A stretch of 30,481 nt of DNA from JAVBMJ01 sp031552535 (GTDB taxonomy: Bacteria > Bacteroidota > Bacteroidia > Bacteroidales > Rikenellaceae). Location: contig JAVBMJ010000076.1 of NCBI GenBank assembly GCA_031552535.1, forward strand, positions 1 through 30,481. The letters are read 5' to 3'. Every line of letters begins with the position of its first letter. Position 1 is the stretch's first letter. Below are positions 8,901-16,110 of this stretch, one piece after another. The notes under the pieces were generated by a model, which made no database searches, was not told the origin of the DNA, and worked only from the letters and a program-made list of their open reading frames with translations. Position numbers and translations under genes: made by a program.

Positions 8901-8916
8901 TGTTCCACGTGGAACA
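8901..8916. other. parS centromere site 2
   Basis: This is a second identical TGTTCCACGTGGAACA palindrome, 98 bp from the first (start to start) and one base from the 3' end of mnmG. A tandem pair strengthens the centromere reading over chance. Confidence 0.93.
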
Positions 8917-8917
8917 A

Positions 8918-10804
8918 TTATCGTCCAAAAAACACCAATAATACATTAATATCAGCAGGGGACACTCCCGGGATGCGCGACGCCTGACCTATTGTGGACG
9001 GGCGTATGCGCGAAAGTTTTTGTCTGGATTCGATGGATAACGATTTGAGTGAATCGAAATCGAAATCGGGGCGTATGCGAATATTTTCCAAACGAAGTAA
9101 TTTATCCGCAAGGAAACGCTCTCGCTCTATATAACCCTTATATTTTATCTGGATTTCCGCCTGCTCAATTATTTCATCGGTAAAATCAGCAGACCCGATA
9201 AATTTCGACATTGCAGGTATTGCCGAAATCAATCCCCGTAAAGTAATCTCATTGCGCAAAAGGATATCATAAAGCTTACGACCTTGCGTAATTGGAGCAG
9301 AATTCATCTCTTTTAAATAAATCTCTACGTCCGATGGAGTAATACTCAGTGAGCGCACAAAAGAAATAAGCGATTCTACGAGCGATTTTTTTTCTTCAAA
9401 AAGAGCATATCTTCGCTTACTGGAAAGACCTATTTTATGCGAAATCGGAGTTAATCTCAAATCAGCATTATCCTGGCGGAGCAGAATGCGATATTCGGCA
9501 CGGCTCGTAAACATCCGGTAAGGCTCATCGACACCCTTAGTTACAAGGTCGTCGATCAGCACACCGATGTAAGCCTCATCGCGGCGCAAAACCAAAGGCT
9601 CCTCCCCCACCCTCTTCAGGTGGGCATTGATACCAGCCATCAACCCCTGTGCCCCCGCCTCCTCATAACCCGTAGTCCCGTTGATCTGACCCGCAAAATA
9701 CAAGCCCTCCACCAATTTAGTCTCCAGCGTGTGGTAAAGTTGCGTCGGAGGAAAATAATCGTATTCTATGGCATATCCTGGACGGAAGAGATGAACATCT
9801 TCCAATCCGCGTATCTTCCTCAACGCGGCGACCTGTACCTCCCACGGAAGCGATGACGAAAATCCATTAAGGTAATATTCATTCGTATCGCTGCCTTCAG
9901 GTTCCAGAAACAGTTGATGCGACTCCTTGTCCGCGAACGTTCGCAACTTATCCTCGATACTCGGACAATAACGTGGCCCCACCCCACGGATAGTCCCGTT
10001 GAACAACGGCGAGTCGGCAAACCCGCTGCGCAGCATATCGTGAACTTCAGCAGTGGTATAAGCAATAAAGCATGGCAACTGGTGCCTGACAGGAGCCGTG
10101 TCGGGAAGAAAAGAGAATTTAGATGGCTCGCTATCACCATATTGAGGTTCGAGTATTTCGAAATTTATAGTACGTGCATCCAACCTTGCCGGAGTACCCG
10201 TCTTCATGCGGCCTGCGACGAACCCCAAGCCCACAAGCGTTTCGGTCAGTCCGGTCGACAACGCATCTCCCGAACGCCCGCCAGGTGCCTGGTGACGGCC
10301 CACATGCATCAACCCGTTAAGGAACGTGCCGTTGGTCAATATCACCGCCCCTGCCCGGAACTCGACCCCAAGCGCAGTACGGACGCCACATATCGCCCCT
10401 CTATCGGTAATCAGATCATTGACAACATCCTGCCAAATATAAAGGTTGTCGATATTCTCTAAAGTCCTGCGCCAGAGTTTCGAAAATTCACTCTTGTCGC
10501 ATTGAGCACGAGGACTCCACATAGCAGGACCCTTCGACCGGTTTAACATACGGAATTGCAGGGTAGTACGGTCGGTAATAATGCCCATATAACCGCCCAT
10601 AGCATCTATTTCCCTAACTATCTGACCTTTAGCCACACCACCTACCGCAGGATTACATGACATCTGAGCAAATTTGCCCATATCCATGGTGATCAGCAGT
10701 GTACGCGAACCCAAATTGGCAGCAGCGGCGGCAGCCTCACAACCGGCATGACCACCCCCGACAACAATTATATCATAATCCAATCCCGTACTCATAAAAC
10801 CCAA
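8918..10804 (-). CDS. mnmG: tRNA uridine-5-carboxymethylaminomethyl synthesis enzyme MnmG
   Basis: MnmG (GidA) is the FAD- and NADH-dependent partner of MnmE. The complex installs carboxymethylaminomethyl groups at the wobble uridine 34 of several tRNAs. The 628-residue length is normal. The N-terminus has the FAD-binding dinucleotide fold (IIVVGGGHAGCEAA, about 10-23), followed by the family block SCNPAVGGVAKG (about 49-60). The conserved middle block GYEEAGAQGLMAGINA and the helical C-terminal domain that binds MnmE are present. The start could be Met1 or Met4 (MSTGLDYD). It is transcribed away from the putative origin, and this gene is commonly origin-proximal in bacteria. No clear promoter was found in the upstream 332-bp gap. 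Confidence 0.97.
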   Translation of the reverse strand: MGFMSTGLDYDIIVVGGGHAGCEAAAAAANLGSRTLLITMDMGKFAQMSCNPAVGGVAKGQIVREIDAMGGYMGIITDRTTLQFRMLNRSKGPAMWSPRAQCDKSEFSKLWRRTLENIDNLYIWQDVVNDLITDRGAICGVRTALGVEFRAGAVILTNGTFLNGLMHVGRHQAPGGRSGDALSTGLTETLVGLGFVAGRMKTGTPARLDARTINFEILEPQYGDSEPSKFSFLPDTAPVRHQLPCFIAYTTAEVHDMLRSGFADSPLFNGTIRGVGPRYCPSIEDKLRTFADKESHQLFLEPEGSDTNEYYLNGFSSSLPWEVQVAALRKIRGLEDVHLFRPGYAIEYDYFPPTQLYHTLETKLVEGLYFAGQINGTTGYEEAGAQGLMAGINAHLKRVGEEPLVLRRDEAYIGVLIDDLVTKGVDEPYRMFTSRAEYRILLRQDNADLRLTPISHKIGLSSKRRYALFEEKKSLVESLISFVRSLSITPSDVEIYLKEMNSAPITQGRKLYDILLRNEITLRGLISAIPAMSKFIGSADFTDEIIEQAEIQIKYKGYIERERFLADKLLRLENIRIRPDFDFDSLKSLSIESRQKLSRIRPSTIGQASRIPGVSPADINVLLVFFGR

Positions 10805-11061
10805 CCCTATAGTTTTTACGTAGCCCCCCGACCGATATTACGGCCCTCCCCCGTCAATCCCGCCACAAAATACTCTGGATCGACAGGCTTGCGAGAATCG
10901 AAAACCGGTGCAACCGAAATATTAAGTTATTGATAATAATTAATGGTACTTTTTTCTTGGCATTGACGGCTGGAAAAGATGCCCGAAAAAGACCGAATAA
11001 AATAGACCACTAATTGTTTGAGATTAATTAACATGCCATAGATAGCATCGACAAACCCAAA
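10805..11061. other. Intergenic region upstream of mnmG
   Basis: This stretch contains no gene that I can support. It should hold the mnmG promoter, but no exact TAnnTTTG was found on the minus strand. The part near 10920-10950 is AT-rich. Confidence 0.4.
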
Positions 11062-11119
11062 AGGCTGTTTAATTTTCCAATCAGAGCTAACAGACCCCGA
11101 TTGAAAAACTAAACAGCCT
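11062..11119 (-). terminator. Long-stem terminator downstream of slyD
   Basis: Arms 11062-11082 and 11099-11119 pair almost completely: AGGCTGTTTA pairs with TAAACAGCCT at the outer ends, with inner pairing to AATC/GATT. The loop is about 16 nt and a short run of T follows on the minus strand. It begins 17 bp after the slyD stop. The outer sequence CTGTTTA recalls the arms of the 162-326 palindrome. Confidence 0.75.
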
Positions 11120-11136
11120 CTGGACTCACAACAAGA

Positions 11137-11715
11137 CTATTTATTACAATTGCAGCCCTGCTCGTCAGCGCAGCCACCCTCTTCCTCGCAGCCGCAATCA
11201 TCACTACAGTCACCACAACCACATCCGCATCCTCCCGAAGCCATTTGGCCACGCATGAAATCTTCCTCCGTTGCTTCGCGAATCCCAACAACCTCACCTT
11301 CGAAATCGAGTGTACGACCAGCCATAGGGTGGTTGAAATCCATCTTGACGCTCTCTTCTCCGACCGCCATAACCGTGCCCAGCATGCGGTTTCCCATATT
11401 GTCGGTCATCGGCAATTGGTTGCCTAACTCCAGCAAACCATCCTCGATCACACCGTCGATCATGAAAATGCTTTTGGGCAACTCCACTATCGCCTCCGCA
11501 ATAACTTCACCGTAAGCCTCCTCCGGCTTGAGGGTAAACGAGAACTTGTCACCTACCGTCAACCCGGCCAAATGACTCTCAAACGAAGGCATAAGATAAC
11601 CCGCCCCGAAAATAAACTCCAAAGGACGATCTGCCCCGACACTCTCGACAACATCACCACCTGACCTGAGTGTATAACTCACCGATACAAAACTGTTTTC
11701 TCCAATCTTCATCAC
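11137..11715 (-). CDS. slyD: FKBP-type peptidyl-prolyl isomerase SlyD
   Basis: SlyD is a cytoplasmic prolyl isomerase/chaperone whose metal-binding tail takes part in nickel delivery for hydrogenase maturation in enterobacteria. The 192 residues show the FKBP fold split by the IF (insert-in-flap) chaperone domain (about 70-125), starting from GAGYLMPSFESHLAGLTVGD. The DFNHPMAGRTLDFEGEV return strand is diagnostic of the SlyD group. The last ~33 residues hold nine cysteines spaced by Gly, Asp and Glu (GCGCGCGDC to CNCNK), a metal-binding tail. No hydrogenase genes are near, so a nickel role here is unproven. Met1 or Met2 may be the start. It lies downstream of gcvP on the same strand but across a 253-bp structured element, so it is probably a separate transcript. 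Confidence 0.93.
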   Translation of the reverse strand: MMKIGENSFVSVSYTLRSGGDVVESVGADRPLEFIFGAGYLMPSFESHLAGLTVGDKFSFTLKPEEAYGEVIAEAIVELPKSIFMIDGVIEDGLLELGNQLPMTDNMGNRMLGTVMAVGEESVKMDFNHPMAGRTLDFEGEVVGIREATEEDFMRGQMASGGCGCGCGDCSDDCGCEEEGGCADEQGCNCNK

Positions 11716-11740
11716 AAATTATAATTAAGTGTTTTTTAAT

Positions 11741-11993
11741 AATCGTTTTATTTATATAATCTTCGACTGCGACTTTCTTTCGGAGAAAGTCGCCCAAAGA
11801 ACTTTAATCATTTATTTTGCTACGACTTAAAGCAGTTTGTTTAGAGGGCGAAAACCCTGTTTGTCAACGCACGTTAAAGGTTTTCGCCCTCTAAACAGAC
11901 TACTACAAATCAGAGTAAAGTGAAATCATTAAAAGTTTTTGGCGCCGCTTTTTCCAAAAAGCGGCAGTTCGAACATGTGTAAATAAAACGATT
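11741..11993. repeat. 253-bp three-hairpin palindromic element between gcvP and slyD
   Basis: The outer stem is perfect over 14 bp (AATCGTTTTATTTA 11741-11754 with TAAATAAAACGATT 11980-11993). Inside are three strong hairpins: A, 11769-11793, 10-bp stem GCGACTTTCT; B, 11839-11896, 18-bp perfect stem with a 22-nt loop; C, 11944-11965, 10-bp stem GCCGCTTTTT with a 2-nt loop. The arms carrying A and C are themselves reverse-complement relatives (TTCGA...ACTTTAATCATTT with AAATCATTAAAAGTT...TTCGAA), so the whole unit is one long imperfect inverted repeat centred on hairpin B. It begins 5 bp after the gcvP stop. It could be a MITE-like repeat, a complex terminator or a structured RNA. Confidence 0.8.
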
Positions 11994-11998
11994 TTTTC

Positions 11999-14830
11999 TT
12001 AACAAAAGTCTTCGCAGGTACACATTAAATTCCGGTCGCCGTATCCTGCGTCAATTTTACTGACGTGGGGGAAGAATTTGTTTTCTTCTATCCACTTCAG
12101 GGGGAACGCAGCCTGCGAACGGGCATATGGGTGCGCCCAGTGCTCCGAAGCTATTTCCGCGGCCGTATGGGGTGCGTTTTTTACAACATTATCCTCTGTC
12201 CCTGCCGAGGCTTCACATTCACGCTTAATGTTTACCAATGCGTCTATAAAGCGGTTCATTTCGGCTAACGACTCACTTTCGGTGGGCTCGACCATAAATG
12301 TGTCGTGCACCGGGAATGATAGGGTGGGGGCATGGAAGCCGTAGTCCATCAACCGCCGGGCGACGTCGCCACACTCCACTCCGTAATCTTTGCGGAAATT
12401 TTGCAGGTCGAGTATCATTTCGTGTCCCACGCGGCCGCTCTCGCCCGAGTAGAACGTACGGTACTCCGAAGCTAATGCCGAAGCCATATAGTTGGCGTTT
12501 AATATCGCCGCTTCGGTAGAGGCACGTAATCCTTCTTCGCCCAACATGCGTATATAGCCATATGTGATTGGCAACAGCATGGCGCTTCCCCAGGGAGCTG
12601 CCGCCACCGCCGTAATACCATTGCTGCCTCCCATACCTACTATCGGGTGCGACGGAAGGAATGGAGCCAGGTGCGCGGCCACACATATCGGGCCTACACC
12701 GGGACCGCCACCACCATGTGGCATTGCAAACGTCTTGTGCAGGTTCAGGTGGCATACGTCGGCTCCGATATACCCCGGATTGGTGAGTCCCACCTGGGCG
12801 TTCATGTTGGCGCCATCCATATAGACCTGCCCTCCGGCGTCGTGCACTATCTCGACGATCTCGCGTATGCGGCTCTCGAACACCCCGTGAGTCGAAGGAT
12901 ATGTCACCATCACACAACTCAACTCGTTGCGGTTCTCCTCGGCTTTCCTGCGCAGGTCTTCCACGTCGATGTTACCACGCTCGTCACACGCCACGACAAC
13001 GATCTTCATCCCTGCCATGGCTGCCGAAGCGGGATTCGTTCCGTGGGCCGAGGCGGGTATCAGCGCCACGTTGCGGAAGCCCTGCGAACGACTCTGGTGA
13101 TAGGCCCTTATAACCATCAATCCCGCGTATTCTCCCGCCGCACCGGAATTGGGCTGCAACGAGGTGGCCGCAAAACCGGTAATGACAGCCAGATAACCCT
13201 CCAGTTCCCTGATCATCTGAATATATCCCGCGGCCTGGTCTGCCGGAGCGAATGGATGCACACCGCCGAAACCAGCCAGGCTGAGGGGCATCATCGTCAC
13301 TGCCGGATTGAGTTTCATCGTACACGAGCCCAACGATATCATGCTGTCGGCCAGCGAAATATCGCGGTGCTCAAGGCGCTTGATGTAACGCATCAATTCT
13401 GTTTCGCTATGATATTTTTCAAACACCTCTCCCCGGAGTACCGGTGCGGTGCGTGCAAAGTTTTTAGCAAATTTATGCCCCACTGTTTTGATCGCTTTGG
13501 GAGCCTTTTTGCCTGCCGCCGAAGCGAATACAGCAACCACTTTTTGTATCTCCTCCGGTGTGGTCACCTCGTCGAAACTCATCCTAACGCGGTCGCCGCC
13601 GGGGTAGAAGAAATTCATTCCCTGCTCCAGCGCCGCCTGTCGCACTTTTTCTGCGTCGGCTTCCACCTCTATCGTATCGAAGAACGACTTAGAAACACCC
13701 TTATAACCCAATCCGGCCAAAGCCCCGGCCACGGTTGCCGCAGCATCGGCAATGCCACGGGCTATACGCTCCAGACCGCACGGCCCGTGGTAAACGGCAT
13801 AAAATCCCGCCATCGAAGCCATCAAAGCTTGTGCGGTACATATGTTCGATGTGGCTTTTTCGCGCTTGATATGCTGCTCGCGCGTCTGCAACGCCATCCT
13901 CAGCGCCTTATTCCCGAGGCGGTCGACTGAAACGCCTATTATGCGGCCCGGCATGTTGCGTTTGAACGCCTCGCGCGTGGCCATATACCCTGCATGCGGC
14001 CCTCCGAAACCCATCGGAAGCCCGAAACGCTGTATGCTGCCCACGGCAATATCTGCACCCCACGCCGCCGGCGACTTCAACAACACCAATGCCATAGGGT
14101 CGGCAACAGCTGTCACCATCACCCCGCGACTGTGGGCCATGGCGGTAAAATCATCGTAATCCCTCAGTTCACCGTTTGCCGCCGGATATTGCAACACCGC
14201 CCCGAACTCACGTCCCGAAAATTCATATGTGTCGTAACGGTCGCTTATTATCTCTATTCCGAATGCCTCGGCACGGGTCAACAACACGTCGAGTGTTTGC
14301 GGAAATACATTTTCATCGACCATTATCACATTGCGCCCCTCTTTCACGGCTTCGCGGCTGCGCAGCGAATACATCATCAGCATTGCCTCGGCCGCCGCCG
14401 TCGATTCGTCCAGCAACGAACAGTTGGCAACTTCCATCCCCGTCAGCGAGATCACCATGCTTTGGAAATTGAGCAACGCCTCCAACCGGCCCTGCGATAT
14501 TTCAGCCTGATATGGGGTGTACGATGTATACCAGGAAGGGTTTTCGAACACATTGCGTACAATAGCCGCAGGCGTAGCCGAAGGGTAGTACCCCATACCT
14601 ATGAACGACCTCAAAGGCCGGTTCATACCGGCTATTTGCCTGATATGTTCCGCGAACTGGTATTCGCTCATCGCCTCAGGCAGTTTCAACGGCTTCCTGA
14701 GCCGTATATTTGCCGGCACGACCTGTGAAATAAGTTCTTCGAGGCTGCCAACGCCTATCTTTTTCAGCATAACCTCCCTGTCGGCATCACTTATACCAAT
14801 ATGACGCCCTGAAAATTTATCGAAAACCAT
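11999..14830 (-). CDS. gcvP: Glycine dehydrogenase (decarboxylating), P-protein
   Basis: This PLP enzyme is the P-protein of the glycine cleavage system. It decarboxylates glycine and passes the aminomethyl group to lipoylated GcvH. It is a one-piece protein (both halves fused), about 943 residues from the start chosen here. The N-half begins FSGRHIGISDADREVML, and the C-half holds the PLP-lysine motif NLHKTFAMPHGGGGPG, preceded by DGANMNAQVGL. The open frame extends 28 codons further (to 14914), but that extension reads through a dispersed repeat and is not protein-like, so the ATG at 14830 is preferred. gcvT and gcvH are not in the window. The 3' end abuts the 253-bp palindromic element. 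Confidence 0.96.
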   Translation of the reverse strand: MVFDKFSGRHIGISDADREVMLKKIGVGSLEELISQVVPANIRLRKPLKLPEAMSEYQFAEHIRQIAGMNRPLRSFIGMGYYPSATPAAIVRNVFENPSWYTSYTPYQAEISQGRLEALLNFQSMVISLTGMEVANCSLLDESTAAAEAMLMMYSLRSREAVKEGRNVIMVDENVFPQTLDVLLTRAEAFGIEIISDRYDTYEFSGREFGAVLQYPAANGELRDYDDFTAMAHSRGVMVTAVADPMALVLLKSPAAWGADIAVGSIQRFGLPMGFGGPHAGYMATREAFKRNMPGRIIGVSVDRLGNKALRMALQTREQHIKREKATSNICTAQALMASMAGFYAVYHGPCGLERIARGIADAAATVAGALAGLGYKGVSKSFFDTIEVEADAEKVRQAALEQGMNFFYPGGDRVRMSFDEVTTPEEIQKVVAVFASAAGKKAPKAIKTVGHKFAKNFARTAPVLRGEVFEKYHSETELMRYIKRLEHRDISLADSMISLGSCTMKLNPAVTMMPLSLAGFGGVHPFAPADQAAGYIQMIRELEGYLAVITGFAATSLQPNSGAAGEYAGLMVIRAYHQSRSQGFRNVALIPASAHGTNPASAAMAGMKIVVVACDERGNIDVEDLRRKAEENRNELSCVMVTYPSTHGVFESRIREIVEIVHDAGGQVYMDGANMNAQVGLTNPGYIGADVCHLNLHKTFAMPHGGGGPGVGPICVAAHLAPFLPSHPIVGMGGSNGITAVAAAPWGSAMLLPITYGYIRMLGEEGLRASTEAAILNANYMASALASEYRTFYSGESGRVGHEMILDLQNFRKDYGVECGDVARRLMDYGFHAPTLSFPVHDTFMVEPTESESLAEMNRFIDALVNIKRECEASAGTEDNVVKNAPHTAAEIASEHWAHPYARSQAAFPLKWIEENKFFPHVSKIDAGYGDRNLMCTCEDFC

Positions 14831-14857
14831 AATTCCGGAATTTTTTGCAAAGTTACT

Positions 14858-14888
14858 AAGAAACTGTTTAAAATAAGCCCGGTTAGGG
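14858..14888 (+). repeat. Short dispersed repeat upstream of gcvP
   Basis: AAGAAACTGTTTAAAATAA followed by gCCC-ggtta-GGG. It aligns with 23258-23287 (AAGAACCTGTTTAAAATAA, aCCC-tttt-GGG), and its first 12-13 bases match the arms of the 162-326 palindrome. The CCC/GGG end could form a small hairpin. It lies in the 101-bp prfB-gcvP gap, 28 bp before the chosen gcvP start, in opposite orientation to the gene. Confidence 0.6.
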
Positions 14889-14931
14889 CGCGTAACATAA
14901 ACCATTATAAACAACCAGACCTTCAGGGCGA

Positions 14932-16027
14932 TTAAACATCAGCCTGTCCACCGGCTTCCATCAGGTAGCTTTTTATGAATTCATCGATTTCGCCATCCAT
15001 GACACCCTGTACATCTGATGTTTGGTGCCCGGTACGATGGTCTTTCACGCGGCGGTCGTCGAAGACGTAGCTGCGTATCTGCGACCCCCACTCGATGCGT
15101 TTTTTTTCGCCTTCGAGTTGGTTCTGTATCTCCATGCGCTTGTCGAGCTCGATCTGGTATAGACGCGATTTAAGTATGCGCACCGCATTCTCCTTGTTCA
15201 TCAACTGCGAGCGGGTCTCGGTATTTTCGACCACTATTCCCGAAGGAATATGTCGCAGGCGCACCCCTGTTTCGACCTTATTGACATTCTGGCCGCCCGC
15301 GCCGCTGCTGCGGAACGTGTCCCATTCGATATCTCCCGGATTGACGACTATTTCGATGGTATCATCTACCGCCGGCGATACGAACACCGATGCAAATGTC
15401 GTCTGACGCTTGTTGTTGGCATTGAACGGCGATGGCCTCACCAGGCGGTGCACGCCGCTTTCGCCCCTGAGATAGCCGTAGGCATACTCCCCCTCGAACT
15501 CAAGTGTGGCGGATTTAACCCCCACCTCTTCGCCATTCTGGAGGTCGAGCACCTTTACTTTGTAGCCGTTGCGTTCGCCCCACCGCGAGTACATCCTCAC
15601 CAGCATCGACGCCCAATCGAGACTTTCGGTGCCACCGGCTCCGGAGTTGACCTCCATGATAGCTCCAAGTTTGTCCTCCTCCGAACGCAACATGTTGCGC
15701 ATCTCCAACTCCTCCACTTTCGAAAGTGTGTCGGCATAAAGCGCATCGAGTTCCTCCGGCGTGGAGGCTCCCTCGCGCACGAAGTCGGGCATAAGTTCCA
15801 GATCCGCAGCAAGCGATGCGATAAGGTCGTAAGCCACGATCCAACTTTTGATCGAAGCTACTTTTTTGAGTTGAACTTCGGCTTTAGACGGGTCGTCCCA
15901 AAATCCTGGGGCAAGTGTCAAAGCCTCTTCTTCTTCGAGGTCTATTCTTCGTTTAGCGATGTCAAAGATGCCTCCCCAGCGAATCCTGCCGCCTTATAAG
16001 CTCTTTAATTTGTTCGTTGGTAATCAT
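14932..16027 (-). CDS. prfB: Peptide chain release factor 2 (programmed +1 frameshift)
   Basis: RF2 ends translation at UGA and UAA codons. The gene is read as complement(15965-16027) for 21 codons (MITNEQIKELIRRQ...), then slips +1 at CTT-TGA-C and continues in complement(14932-15963). The product is about 364 residues, the usual RF2 length. The UGA-recognition tripeptide SPF (RPSPFNANN) and the catalytic GGQ (SSGAGGQNVNK) are both present. Low RF2 slows reading of the in-frame UGA and favours the shift, so the protein regulates its own synthesis. It lies 83 bp after the addB-like gene on the same strand, so co-transcription is possible. Confidence 0.97.
15961..15979 (-). promoter_or_regulatory. 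prfB programmed frameshift signal
   Basis: The minus strand reads CTGGGGAGGCATCTTTGAC. It contains a Shine-Dalgarno-like GGGGAGG three bases before the slippery CTT codon, then the in-frame UGA stop (15962-15964) followed by C, a poor-termination context. This is the same arrangement as the well-known E. coli prfB site. Confidence 0.95.
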
Positions 16028-16110
16028 TTATCTATAGTTTAATGTTATGATCTTCTACAAAAGTACTATTATTCCCCGAAATGCGGTCAGGGAAAGTGTG
16101 GGCACACAAC

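Noticed and set aside
12647..13930. 427-codon open frame on the plus strand
   Set aside because: It lies entirely opposite gcvP and its translation is His/Arg-rich and low in family resemblance; it is a shadow of the real gene.
14831..14914. Longer N-terminus for gcvP
   Set aside because: The extension is translated through the dispersed repeat and does not resemble GcvP; the family N-terminus starts at 14830.
15250..15999. 249-codon open frame on the plus strand
   Set aside because: It is antisense to prfB; no protein-like features.
15922..16027. prfB as a frameshifted pseudogene
   Set aside because: The UGA and its context are the known programmed frameshift signal, and the joined protein has normal RF2 length.
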